Assembly: GCA_964513205.1 (NCBI GenBank)
Contig: CAZELP010000010.1
Span: 1 to 63,960 of the forward strand
DNA from: JAGVJT01 sp964513205
GTDB taxonomy: Bacteria; Pseudomonadota; Gammaproteobacteria; Legionellales; Legionellaceae
DNA length: 63,960 bases
Direction: 5' to 3'
Every line of letters begins with the position of its first letter. The stretch's first letter is position 1. Position numbers and translations under genes: made by a program. This document shows, in pieces, positions 9,450 through 17,938 of the stretch. The notes under the pieces are model-generated. The model had not been told where the DNA came from and did no database searches. It saw only the letters and a list, made by a program, of their open reading frames with translations.

Positions 9450-10082
9450 ATGTTTCTGGATCATGTGGCAAATTTTTTTCTATTTTTTTCAAACATTTTT
9501 GTCGTAGCCGCGATATTGCTTGTTCTGGGGTTGCGAATTGGGCGTGCTTTTTTTCTCCAATGTTTTTGTTTGACGTTTCTAGGAATGATAGTGAACGTTG
9601 CATTGAAAGGCACATTTAAAGTACTGCCTCCTCCTTTTTTAGAAGGGGGGTATGCCTTTCCTAGTGGCCACATGCAGTTGACTTGCATTTTTTATGGTTG
9701 GATTTTATTGCACGTACGCTCTTCTGTACTTCGTGGCTGTCTTTTCATGCTGTGTTTGGGGCAGGGAATGGGGCTTATTCATTACCATTATCATACATTA
9801 TTTGATGTGTTGGGGGGCGTGTTTTTCGCCACGCTGATGATCGTCTTGTATCGCAAGACATTGTTTTGGTTTAAAAAGCAGACGCCTTGGGTTTTGCTCT
9901 GTGCTTCATCCTTGTGTATGCTATATAATCTTTACGCTTATAAAGGCGGTATTCCACTTCACGCTGTGCAGTCTTACGAGGCGTTGTTGGTGGTCTTGAT
10001 TCTTGAGCGCATTTTTTCAAAAAATGGCAAAAAAGGACAAGATTGGCAGGCAATGGACTTAACAAAGGTTTCTTTTTTATGA
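9450..10082 (+). CDS. PAP2-family membrane phosphatase homologue with missing active-site arginines
   Basis: This 210-residue, mostly hydrophobic protein contains the PAP2 hallmarks FPSGHMQ (motif 2, catalytic His) and HTLFDVLGG (H-x3-D of motif 3). Motif 1, normally K-x6-RP, reads LKGTFKVLPPP with Pro in the Arg position. The Arg six residues before the motif 3 His is replaced by Leu. Both arginines bind phosphate in the family, so activity may be altered or lost. Family members dephosphorylate lipid phosphates such as undecaprenyl pyrophosphate. AAAGGA six bases before ATG supports the start. It overlaps coaX by four bases (ATGA). Confidence 0.75.
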   Translation: MFLDHVANFFLFFSNIFVVAAILLVLGLRIGRAFFLQCFCLTFLGMIVNVALKGTFKVLPPPFLEGGYAFPSGHMQLTCIFYGWILLHVRSSVLRGCLFMLCLGQGMGLIHYHYHTLFDVLGGVFFATLMIVLYRKTLFWFKKQTPWVLLCASSLCMLYNLYAYKGGIPLHAVQSYEALLVVLILERIFSKNGKKGQDWQAMDLTKVSFL

Positions 10083-10852
10083 TTTTGTGTTTAGATGTTG
10101 GTAATTCTCATGTGTATGGCGGTGTGTTTAAAAACAATGAAATCGTTCTTCGGTTTCGTCATACCTCGGCTACAGCCACTTCTGATGAGCTAGGTATTTT
10201 CTTGAAGTCTGTTTTGCGAGAAAATAACTTGCCTCCGGATGAGATCAAACGAATCGGTATTTGTTCGGTTGTGCCTCAGCTAGATTATTCTTTGCGTTCA
10301 GCCTGTATCAAATATTTTTCTATAGAGCCATTTTTTCTTCAATCGGGTGTGAAAACTGGATTAAATATCAAGTATAGAAATCCTTCTGATGTTGGTGCTG
10401 ATCGCATTGCAAATGCGATTGCTGCAATTTCTCTTTTTCCGGGGGTTCCTTTAATTATCATCGATTTTGGTACTGCAACAACGTTTTGTGTTGTTGATGC
10501 ACACCGAACTTACTATGGTGGGGCCATTTTACCTGGATTGCGCTTGTCTATGGAGGCTTTGTCGCATCGCACAGCGAAACTTCCTCCTGTTGATTTAGTG
10601 CGAGTCGATGAAGCGATCGGTCGCTCAACAATTGAAAGTATCCAATGTGGGCTTTATTTTGGCGCATTGGGTGCGGCCAAAGAGATTGTTGAGCGCGTCA
10701 AAAAAACAATGTTTCGTCAAGAAAAGGTTCTGGTTCTTGCCACCGGTGGCTTCGCGCCTTTTTTTGAGCATGAAAAACTGTATGATCATTTACTCCCCGA
10801 TTTGGTGCTGCAAGGCATTAAAATAGCAATGGGACTGAATCAATCCGCCTAG
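10079..10852 (+). CDS. coaX: Type III pantothenate kinase
   Basis: CoaX phosphorylates pantothenate in the first step of coenzyme A synthesis in the cytoplasm. From ATG 10079 the protein has 257 residues, normal for the family. It shows the phosphate motif LDVGNSH at the N-terminus, the pantothenate-site motif GADRIANAIAA, IDFGTATTFCVVD and GGAILPGL, as in the ASKHA fold. The ATG overlaps the stop of the PAP2 gene in ATGA, indicating coupled translation. A longer in-frame reading from 10043 would run into the upstream gene and is not supported. The next gene, mraZ, has its own promoter 90-120 bases downstream. Confidence 0.93.
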   Translation: MILCLDVGNSHVYGGVFKNNEIVLRFRHTSATATSDELGIFLKSVLRENNLPPDEIKRIGICSVVPQLDYSLRSACIKYFSIEPFFLQSGVKTGLNIKYRNPSDVGADRIANAIAAISLFPGVPLIIIDFGTATTFCVVDAHRTYYGGAILPGLRLSMEALSHRTAKLPPVDLVRVDEAIGRSTIESIQCGLYFGALGAAKEIVERVKKTMFRQEKVLVLATGGFAPFFEHEKLYDHLLPDLVLQGIKIAMGLNQSA

Positions 10853-10969
10853 TGATCAATTTGCAATCCTCTAGTTTTATCTGTGATCAAAATAATCATT
10901 TGAATACCAGTATCGTGCAATCCATGCGGATTGAACGTGGTATTTTTTCATAAAAATCATGGTTTTCGC

Positions 10970-10999
10970 TTGACGATCGGATGTTTTCACTCCTATAGT
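10970..10999 (+). promoter_or_regulatory. Promoter of the mraZ division/cell-wall operon
   Basis: TTGACG (10970-10975) and TATAGT (10994-10999) are separated by 18 bp. They lie just upstream of the GTGG repeats and about 70 bases before the mraZ start. Confidence 0.65.
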
Positions 11000-11007
11000 G
11001 TAGTTAA

Positions 11008-11043
11008 GTGGTAAAAATAATCATAAAAGTGGTATTAAGTGGG
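11008..11043 (+). promoter_or_regulatory. MraZ-box repeats (autoregulatory operator)
   Basis: Three direct copies of GTGG(T/G) begin at 11008, 11029 and 11039. MraZ is known to bind short TGGG-type direct repeats spaced by one helical turn upstream of its own operon. The 10-bp spacing of the last two fits; the first is 21 bp, about two turns, further up. They lie immediately downstream of the -10 box, a repressing position. Confidence 0.6.
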
Positions 11044-11066
11044 AGAAATTCCCGAAAGAGGGCGGT

Positions 11067-11513
11067 ATGTTTCGAGGCATCAATGCACTCACAATCGATG
11101 GAAAAGGTCGATTTGCTATCCCGACTCGATATCGAGAGGGTTTGGGCGAACATGTCGTTGTTACAATTGATACAGAAGAACCCTGTCTTTTGTTGTATCC
11201 TGCAAACGTTTGGCAAGACATTGAAAATAACCTACAGCGGTTACCTAGTTTTAATCCTCAAGCTAGACGTATTCAACGTTTATTGATAGGACACGCGACA
11301 GATATCTCTTGTGATGGAAACAATCGCATACTACTTCCGCAACTTTTACGTGATTATGCTGCATTGGACAAACAGGTTGTCATGATAGGTCAAGGCAACA
11401 AATTTGAAATTTGGGATGATGCAAATTGGCAAGCGCGACGTACTGCGTGGCTCAATGAAGAGACTCCTACAGATTTAAGTTTGCCAGATGAAATGAAGAC
11501 CTTCTTCTTGTAA
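11067..11513 (+). CDS. mraZ: Transcriptional regulator MraZ
   Basis: MraZ is the DNA-binding repressor encoded first in the division and cell-wall (dcw) cluster. The 148-residue protein has the two tandem SpoVT/AbrB-like halves. The first opens MFRGINALTIDGKGRFAIP with PTRYRE, and the second reads ISCDGNNRILLPQLLRDYA. An AGAGGGCGG ribosome site precedes the ATG. It is followed 10 bases later by rsmH, its universal neighbour. Autoregulation through the repeats at 11008-11043 is expected. Confidence 0.95.
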   Translation: MFRGINALTIDGKGRFAIPTRYREGLGEHVVVTIDTEEPCLLLYPANVWQDIENNLQRLPSFNPQARRIQRLLIGHATDISCDGNNRILLPQLLRDYAALDKQVVMIGQGNKFEIWDDANWQARRTAWLNEETPTDLSLPDEMKTFFL

Positions 11514-11523
11514 TGAGGCTAAT

Positions 11524-12453
11524 ATGACACAAGCACATCAATCCGTTTTACTACAAGAATCTATCGAAGGTCTACAGATTGATCCAAGTGGTGTTTATGT
11601 GGATGGAACATTTGGTCGAGGTGGTCATTCCAGAGCGATTCTGAGCCATCTGAATGAAAACGGTCGGCTAATTGCTTTTGATAAAGATTTAGATGCGGTA
11701 TTGCATGCCAAAGCCCATTTCGAAAATGACAAACGTTTTCTTATCGTACATGACTCATTTTTACACATGGATGAGGTTGCTAAAACTCACAATTTATTTG
11801 AACGAGTCAATGGTGTATTGCTCGATCTCGGCGTGTCATCGCCTCAGCTTGATGATGGCTCACGTGGTTTTAGTTTTCAGAAGGATGGTCCTTTAGACAT
11901 GCGAATGAATCGTGAACAAAAATGGGATGCCTCAACGTTCGTGAACAAAGCGTCTGTAGAAGAAATGGCAGATGTCTTTCATCACTATGGAGAAGAGCGT
12001 TTTGCTCGTAGGATTGCCCGTGCAATTGAAAAAGAGCGTGAAATCGAACCTATTTTAACCACATCGCGTTTAGCTGAGATTGTAAAAGCTGCAAATCCGA
12101 AGTGGGAGCGTCATAAACATCCTGCGACACGCGTTTTTCAAGCCATTCGAATTCATGTGAATCAAGAGTTAGAAGATTTAGTAGCGGGACTCGAGGCAGC
12201 TGTTCGAGTTTTAGCAAAAGGGGGACGACTTGCGGTGATTAGTTTTCATTCGCTAGAAGATAGATTGGTAAAACAATTTATGAAAAAACAAGAACAAGGT
12301 ATTGAATTACCAAGAGGTTTGCCGGTGAGTGTGGATATGTGTGTGAAAACGTTTAAAAGAATTGGAAAAGCCATTAAGCCAAGTGACGCGGAGATAGAGC
12401 AAAATCCGCGTGCTCGAAGCGCGGTACTTAGAATAGGAGAAAAACTATCATGA
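11524..12453 (+). CDS. rsmH: 16S rRNA (cytosine(1402)-N(4))-methyltransferase RsmH
   Basis: RsmH (MraW) methylates N4 of C1402 in the decoding centre of 16S rRNA using S-adenosylmethionine. The 309-residue protein starts HQSVLLQESIEGL and contains the SAM motif VDGTFGRGGHSRAIL, LLDLGVSSPQLDD, the MRMNRE block and the C-terminal ARSAVLRIGEKLS. Length and order of motifs are complete. It overlaps ftsL by four bases (ATGA), so the genes are coupled. Confidence 0.95.
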   Translation: MTQAHQSVLLQESIEGLQIDPSGVYVDGTFGRGGHSRAILSHLNENGRLIAFDKDLDAVLHAKAHFENDKRFLIVHDSFLHMDEVAKTHNLFERVNGVLLDLGVSSPQLDDGSRGFSFQKDGPLDMRMNREQKWDASTFVNKASVEEMADVFHHYGEERFARRIARAIEKEREIEPILTTSRLAEIVKAANPKWERHKHPATRVFQAIRIHVNQELEDLVAGLEAAVRVLAKGGRLAVISFHSLEDRLVKQFMKKQEQGIELPRGLPVSVDMCVKTFKRIGKAIKPSDAEIEQNPRARSAVLRIGEKLS

Positions 12454-12794
12454 ATGCTGCAGCAAAGGTGATTCATCAAAGTAGTGTTTTTCAAGGGCAA
12501 TGGGTGAATATGATTTCTCATGTTTCCAAACAAGTCTACTTACAGACCGTTTTGATGATTTTGATGCTGGTCAGTGCATTGGCTGTGGTTTACGTGACGA
12601 ATATGCATCGAGTCACATTCAGTAAACTTGAGATCGCTGAGCAGAAAACCCATCAGTTGCAACTGCAGTGGGGGCAATTATTGCTCGAACAAGCAAGTCT
12701 TGCAACACCTGCACGTGTGGAGCAGCTTGCCACTGAAAAGCTGCATATGGTTTTACCTTTAAATAAACAAGCTTTCGTGTTGCGAGCACAATGA
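12450..12794 (+). CDS. ftsL: Cell division protein FtsL
   Basis: FtsL is a small bitopic divisome protein that, with FtsB and FtsQ, activates septal synthesis by FtsWI. The 114-residue product has a cytoplasmic N-terminus of about 30 residues, one membrane span (TVLMILMLVSALAVVYV), and a heptad-like periplasmic helix ending in VEQLATEKLHMVLP, the usual FtsL tail. It overlaps rsmH and ftsI by four bases each. Family identity rests on position, size and topology together. Confidence 0.9.
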   Translation: MNAAAKVIHQSSVFQGQWVNMISHVSKQVYLQTVLMILMLVSALAVVYVTNMHRVTFSKLEIAEQKTHQLQLQWGQLLLEQASLATPARVEQLATEKLHMVLPLNKQAFVLRAQ

Positions 12795-14464
12795 AAAAAA
12801 AGAACGGTCATGTGTTGCGTTTTTACGCAGTATGTTTTTTGTTTTTAATTGTATTTTCTGTGCTAATGTGGCGCATGGTCGTCCTTACCGTTCTTGACCG
12901 TCCTTTTTTGCAAGGCCAAGGCAATGCCCGAAGTATTCGAGTCATTGATATTCCTGCCTATCGTGGTATGATTTTAGACAGAAATGGAGATTCAATTGCG
13001 GTTAGTACGCCGGTCCAGTCCATTTGGGTCAATCCTAAATTATTTCATCCAGATCCCATTCAGTTGAAACAGTTGGCAAAGTTATTGCACATGCCAGCCA
13101 AACACATTGCTTCTTATGTGCAGTCTGTCAATAAGCGAGGATTTGTCTATTTAAAACGTCAGCTACCACCAAATGATGCGCAGAAGATTGAAAAACTGCA
13201 TATCCCCGGTCTTAATTTCCAACAAGAGTTTAAACGTTATTATCCAGATGCAGACAGTATGGCGCAATTGCTCGGATTTACCAACATCGATGACAACGGT
13301 ATTGAAGGGCTTGAGCTTGCATATCAGGATTGGCTTTTTGGCGAGCCGGGAAAAAGACGTGTATTAAAAGATAGAACGGGACGGGTTATTGATGATCTGG
13401 GCATACTTCAAGAACCAAAACCGGGTAAAAATTTAACGTTGAGCATTGATAGACGCATTCAATTTTTTGCATATCATGCGTTGCAGGAAACACTGAATAA
13501 AACAAAGGCGCATTCCGGTTCAGTCGTGGTTTTAGATACCGAATCGCAAGAAATTTTAGCTTTGGCCAATTTGCCTTCTTTCAATCCTAATGCCAGAGGC
13601 CGATACAGTCAGGATAATTATCGAAATAAAGCCATTACCGATACGTTTGAGCCAGGCTCTGTGATGAAGCCATTTAGTATTGCCAGTGCTTTAGAAACGG
13701 GTTTATATAAACCTGACTCTATCATTGACACCAATCCAAGTTGGATGGTGGTTCATGGACATACCGTACGAGATATACATAATTATGGTGTACTCGATGT
13801 GCGAGGTGTTTTGCAGCATTCCAGTAACGTTGGAGTGAGTAAAATGGCACTGAGTAGTCCTCCTGAGCAGCTCATTAATCTCTTGATCCGTTGCGGAGTT
13901 GGTGCACGCACCGAGAGCGGATATCCTGGAGAAGCCGATGGTTCGATTGTTAGCGTCAAGGATGCAAATCCATTTGTATTGGCGACATTGAGTTTTGGCT
14001 ACGGTGTTTCAGTCACAACCCTTCAACTTGCAAAAATGTATTCGATTTTTGCGAATCAAGGGAAACTGTATCCCATTCGGTTGATTCATTATGAAGGACG
14101 TGAAGAAGGGGCTCAGGTCATCCGACCTGAGATTTCAGACCAAGTTTTAAGCATGATGGAATATGTTGTCAATGAAGGCTCTGGTGTTTCGGCCAAAATA
14201 CCTGGATATCGTGTCGCCGGAAAAACAGGTACAGCGCGTATTGCAGGAAAAAATGGTTACAGCGAACGACGATATATTGCCAGTTTTGTCGGAATTGCAC
14301 CTGTTTCTCGTCCAAGACTCGTTGTGGCTGTCGTGATTCATGAGCCAAGTTTATCTGCTTATTACGCAGGACAAGTTGCCGCACCTTTGTTTGCAAAAGT
14401 AATGGGGGCTGCATTGCGCACCTTGGATGTGGAACCCGATCAACCAGTGAGTGCCTCTTCATGA
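12791..14464 (+). CDS. ftsI: Septal peptidoglycan transpeptidase FtsI (PBP3)
   Basis: FtsI cross-links septal peptidoglycan at the division site. The 557-residue protein has one N-terminal membrane anchor (residues about 10-30), the class B PBP dimerisation region (RGMILDRNGD, GLELAYQDWLFG), and a transpeptidase domain with the catalytic Ser in EPGSVMKPFS (SxxK), SSN in QHSSNVGVS and KTGTAR. All penicillin-binding motifs are intact. It overlaps ftsL and murE by four bases each. Confidence 0.96.
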   Translation: MKKKNGHVLRFYAVCFLFLIVFSVLMWRMVVLTVLDRPFLQGQGNARSIRVIDIPAYRGMILDRNGDSIAVSTPVQSIWVNPKLFHPDPIQLKQLAKLLHMPAKHIASYVQSVNKRGFVYLKRQLPPNDAQKIEKLHIPGLNFQQEFKRYYPDADSMAQLLGFTNIDDNGIEGLELAYQDWLFGEPGKRRVLKDRTGRVIDDLGILQEPKPGKNLTLSIDRRIQFFAYHALQETLNKTKAHSGSVVVLDTESQEILALANLPSFNPNARGRYSQDNYRNKAITDTFEPGSVMKPFSIASALETGLYKPDSIIDTNPSWMVVHGHTVRDIHNYGVLDVRGVLQHSSNVGVSKMALSSPPEQLINLLIRCGVGARTESGYPGEADGSIVSVKDANPFVLATLSFGYGVSVTTLQLAKMYSIFANQGKLYPIRLIHYEGREEGAQVIRPEISDQVLSMMEYVVNEGSGVSAKIPGYRVAGKTGTARIAGKNGYSERRYIASFVGIAPVSRPRLVVAVVIHEPSLSAYYAGQVAAPLFAKVMGAALRTLDVEPDQPVSASS

Positions 14465-15909
14465 AACTGTCATTGCTTCTTTCACCTTGGGTTGCGGTCA
14501 ACACCTCTATTGAGGTGACTGGTATCGAACAAGACAGTCGTCGTGTACGAGTAGGTGATCTCTTTTTAGCTTATCCTGGTACGGCATCTGATGGGCGCAG
14601 CTTTATTGATAAGGCATTAGAGCAGGGGGCTGCTGCCGTGCTTTATGCTCCTGAGGATGGTTTTTTTCTTGAGCATGAGCATTGCTTTTCTTTCCCTCGA
14701 TTGTCTGAATTAAGAGGCGAAATTGCGAGTCGATTTTATGGTGAGCCATCTAAGACCATGAATGTTGTAGGCATCACGGGAACCAATGGAAAAACAACAA
14801 TCGCCTATTTGCTCGCTCAAGCTTATACGCGTTTAAATCATCCGGCTGTTTACATGGGGACATTGGGTGTTGGTGCGGTGGGTGCAATTGCCCCGATTGG
14901 ATTAACCACGCCAGATCCTGTCTCATTGCAAGCTTTTTTTGCTGAAGCGCTCCAAAGAGGACAGCAGACCGCTTGCATAGAAGTTTCCTCTCATGCGTTG
15001 GCTCAAGGGCGTGTAAATGGTATTTGTTTTAGTGGTGCGGTTTTTACAAATCTCACACATGATCATCTCGACTATCACGATACGATGGACGCTTATGCAG
15101 AAGCGAAAGCATTGCTTTTTTCAAAAAGTGAATTGTCTTATGCGGTGATCAATGATGATGATCCCTACGCTTACATCATGAAAAAAAATGTGCCTGAGAG
15201 TGTCCGCATTTATACCTATGGATTGAGCTCTAATCGCGATATTTATGCTTCTGATATCGTATTAGATCGTCATGGAAGTCAATTCAAATTGCATTCTCCT
15301 TGGGGGGAAGGCAACGTAAAAATGAAATTAATTGGTGCATTTAATGTCTACAATGTGCTCGCTGTCTTGTCTGTTTTAGGTGCATCCGGTTTTTCAATGG
15401 AGACCGTGATTCCTCTTATACAAGAGCTGAATGCTTCTCCTGGACGAATGGAGATTGTAAATGAGCATCCTTGTGTGGTCGTCGATTATGCACATACTCC
15501 TGATGCGCTAGAAAACGCTTTAAAAACTCTACAGGAATTGAAAGACCAGCATTTATATGTTGTATTTGGATGTGGTGGTGATCGAGATAAAACCAAGCGT
15601 CCTATAATGGGCGAAATCGCATCTCGTTATGCTGATCAAGTTGTGATTACAAGCGATAATCCAAGAACAGAAAATCCACTGAGTATCATTGAATCCATTC
15701 GACAAGGCATTGTCTCTTCTGCTGTAAAAGAAGAGCCTGATCGAAAAAAAGCCATTCATTGGGCGCTTGAAAATGCCACTTCTAAAGATATTGTCTTGAT
15801 TGCAGGAAAAGGACACGAAGACTATCAACAAATTGGTCAAGAAAAGCATTTTTTCTCGGATCAAGCTGTGGTGGCCGAATATTTTAATCGACTATCAAAT
15901 AAACGATAA
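14461..15909 (+). CDS. murE: UDP-MurNAc-tripeptide synthetase MurE (meso-DAP type)
   Basis: MurE adds the third amino acid to UDP-MurNAc-L-Ala-D-Glu in the cytoplasm. The 482-residue protein has the Mur ligase ATP loop GITGTNGKTT, the substrate region HDHLDYHDTM with the carbamylated-Lys surroundings, and the C-terminal DNPR motif (TSDNPRTENPLS) that in the family specifies meso-diaminopimelate. The peptidoglycan is therefore of the Gram-negative type. It overlaps ftsI by four bases. Unusually, no murF or mraY follows: the next gene is nagZ on the other strand, ten bases away. Confidence 0.96.
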   Translation: MKLSLLLSPWVAVNTSIEVTGIEQDSRRVRVGDLFLAYPGTASDGRSFIDKALEQGAAAVLYAPEDGFFLEHEHCFSFPRLSELRGEIASRFYGEPSKTMNVVGITGTNGKTTIAYLLAQAYTRLNHPAVYMGTLGVGAVGAIAPIGLTTPDPVSLQAFFAEALQRGQQTACIEVSSHALAQGRVNGICFSGAVFTNLTHDHLDYHDTMDAYAEAKALLFSKSELSYAVINDDDPYAYIMKKNVPESVRIYTYGLSSNRDIYASDIVLDRHGSQFKLHSPWGEGNVKMKLIGAFNVYNVLAVLSVLGASGFSMETVIPLIQELNASPGRMEIVNEHPCVVVDYAHTPDALENALKTLQELKDQHLYVVFGCGGDRDKTKRPIMGEIASRYADQVVITSDNPRTENPLSIIESIRQGIVSSAVKEEPDRKKAIHWALENATSKDIVLIAGKGHEDYQQIGQEKHFFSDQAVVAEYFNRLSNKR

Positions 15910-15918
15910 CGTGTGACC

Positions 15919-16965
15919 TTAGACTGTCGTTGTCGGGTTATGTGGATCGGATAATGTGATGTCTTGGATGGTGTGTGCCTTAATTGTGGGTTTAAGTTGA
16001 CCATTGAATCTTGCCATTTTAGATTTGAACTTTTCTATTCTCTGATTCTTGTTTTGAGTGGGAAGCGAGTCGAGTAAATTTTTCAGTGTCGCGCGAGATT
16101 GATTGGCGACAATGAGTAAATCACATCCTGCTTCGAGTGCTTGTTGCGCGCGTGTTGTGAGGTTTCCGATGTCAGCGCCTTTCATCCCAAGGCAGTCGCT
16201 CATGACAAGTCCATCGAAGCAAAGCTCTTCTCGAAGAATCGTCTTTAACCAGATGGATGAGTAAGTGGTTGCATGTTTTGCATCGACTTCTGGGTACAAG
16301 ACATGTGCTGGCATTACGGCGTCTAAGAGATTTTGGTGAATCAAATCAATAAATGGTTTTAAGTCGCTTTGATTCAGTTTCTCTCGAGTTTTTTCTAGTA
16401 TGGGAAGTGCTCGGTGTGAATCTGCTTTACAGGAGCCATGTCCTGGGAAATGTTTGCCAACAGAAGGCATATGCATGTCGTGCATTCCCTCAATATAACT
16501 TTGTGCCAACTGAGCAATGTGATGTGGCTCTTCGTGAAATGCTCTATCTAATCCTCCGATGATATCAGATTCATTTGTGCTTAGATCAAGCACTGGCGCT
16601 AAGCTTAGGTCAATACCACAATTCAGTAAATCTTGAGCCATGGATTGCCCTTCTTGGTAGGCCAATGCAAGTCCCACTTCTGGATGGAGTTTGTAAGCAC
16701 GACCTAAACTTCCTGCCGACATCAGTGGTCGAAATCCCATGCGTCTGAAACGCTGTACATGCCCGCCTTCATGATCGGTCATGATGAAAATATCGGGTCT
16801 TATTGAATGAATTGTTTCGGTTAAACGAAGAAGGTCTTGTCGTTGATAAGGAATAATGTTTCGTTCAAATAAAATAACGCCAGAAACGTTTGGATGTTGC
16901 AAGATTTCCTTTTCTTCAGATGAAATGTCTGAGCCTAAAAGATCGATGATGAGAGAGCCTTCCAT
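15919..16965 (-). CDS. nagZ: Beta-N-acetylhexosaminidase NagZ
   Basis: NagZ is the cytoplasmic glycoside hydrolase family 3 enzyme that removes GlcNAc from 1,6-anhydro-muropeptides during wall recycling. The 348-residue protein shows TDHEGGHVQRFR, the family signature GKHFPGHGSCKADSH (catalytic Asp/His dyad loop) and VMSDCLGMKGA with the nucleophile Asp. The usual sequence there is SDDLSMKGA, so D-L-S has become C-L-G after the nucleophile. There is no signal peptide, as expected. It converges on murE and diverges from the phosphorylase gene. Confidence 0.93.
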   Translation of the reverse strand: MEGSLIIDLLGSDISSEEKEILQHPNVSGVILFERNIIPYQRQDLLRLTETIHSIRPDIFIMTDHEGGHVQRFRRMGFRPLMSAGSLGRAYKLHPEVGLALAYQEGQSMAQDLLNCGIDLSLAPVLDLSTNESDIIGGLDRAFHEEPHHIAQLAQSYIEGMHDMHMPSVGKHFPGHGSCKADSHRALPILEKTREKLNQSDLKPFIDLIHQNLLDAVMPAHVLYPEVDAKHATTYSSIWLKTILREELCFDGLVMSDCLGMKGADIGNLTTRAQQALEAGCDLLIVANQSRATLKNLLDSLPTQNKNQRIEKFKSKMARFNGQLKPTIKAHTIQDITLSDPHNPTTTV

Positions 16966-17063
16966 AGGGGGTCACGAGTTAACCAAAAGAGTGTTAAGTA
17001 TACCTTGTCTTTATGCTTTCTTGCCAGTATAGTTTCACACTTCAATGACGTAGGGAGAAGACT

Positions 17064-17894
17064 ATGACCTCATCCTCTAATATTAATCCTCGTGCAGTAG
17101 CTGATAAAATTCGTGAGCGTTTTCCTCAATATCAACCCAAATTAGGTATTGTTTTGGGTTCAGGATTGGGTGGTTTTGCTGATGAGTTAGAAGATAAAAT
17201 ATCTATTCCTTATGCTGAGTTACCGGGTTTTCCTGTCATGTCTGTTCATGGGCATAGCGGTGCTATGGTACTTGGGCGAATGTCTGGTGTCGATGTGGTG
17301 TGTTTACAGGGACGTGCGCATAGTTATGAGGGGCCTAGCCACGAGGCAGTGAAGATGTACGTACGTACACTGAAGTGTTTGGGTTGTACTTATTTTGTTG
17401 CCATTAGTGCATGCGGTTCTTTAAGACCTGAAGTTGGACCTGGTGAACTGATGTTGATTGAAGATCACATCAATTTTCAGCCAGGGAATCCTTTGATTGG
17501 CCCAAATGATGATGATTTTGGACCGCGGTTTTTCCCTGTCGACAATGCCTATGATCGAGATGCTCGTGAAGTGATGCAACGTATTGCATCAGAAGAAAAT
17601 ATTGCATTAACAGAAGGGGTTTATATTGCGGTTTCTGGACCTAATTATGAGACTGCTGCTGAAATTCGAGCGTTTCAGCGTCTGGGGGCTGATGCTGTCG
17701 GGATGTCGACTGTTCCTGAGGTTCTGGTCGCCGTGCATTGTGGCATGAAAGTTTTGGTCATCGCTTCCATGACCAATTATGCGACAGGTATTGCTGAAAC
17801 CAGTCACAGTCATGAAGCGGTTGTCGAGATGGCAATCCAGTCAAGCGAAAAAGTAAAACGCTTGATGCGAAAATTTATTCAGGCACAAGCTTGA
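17064..17894 (+). CDS. Purine nucleoside phosphorylase (trimeric class)
   Basis: The enzyme splits purine nucleosides with phosphate into base and ribose-1-phosphate for salvage. The 276-residue protein carries the phosphate-binding GSGLGGFADEL, VHGHSGAM, the GRAHSYEG loop, SGPNYETAAEIRAF and the base-site block MTNYATGIAETSHSHEAV with Asn. These place it with the trimeric PNP/XapA type rather than hexameric DeoD. AGGGAGAAG precedes the ATG. It is monocistronic and ends at a strong hairpin. Confidence 0.93.
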   Translation: MTSSSNINPRAVADKIRERFPQYQPKLGIVLGSGLGGFADELEDKISIPYAELPGFPVMSVHGHSGAMVLGRMSGVDVVCLQGRAHSYEGPSHEAVKMYVRTLKCLGCTYFVAISACGSLRPEVGPGELMLIEDHINFQPGNPLIGPNDDDFGPRFFPVDNAYDRDAREVMQRIASEENIALTEGVYIAVSGPNYETAAEIRAFQRLGADAVGMSTVPEVLVAVHCGMKVLVIASMTNYATGIAETSHSHEAVVEMAIQSSEKVKRLMRKFIQAQA

Positions 17895-17905
17895 TACAAG
17901 CCCTC

Positions 17906-17938
17906 ATGCTCATCTGCCGGCTTTGGGTAGGTGAGCAT
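17906..17938. terminator. Bidirectional hairpin between the phosphorylase and ubiA genes
   Basis: ATGCTCATCTGCC and GGTAGGTGAGCAT pair as a 13-bp stem with two G-U pairs around a seven-base loop, followed on the plus strand by TAAATTTT. It overlaps the ubiA stop codon and lies 12 bases after the phosphorylase stop. Confidence 0.65.
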
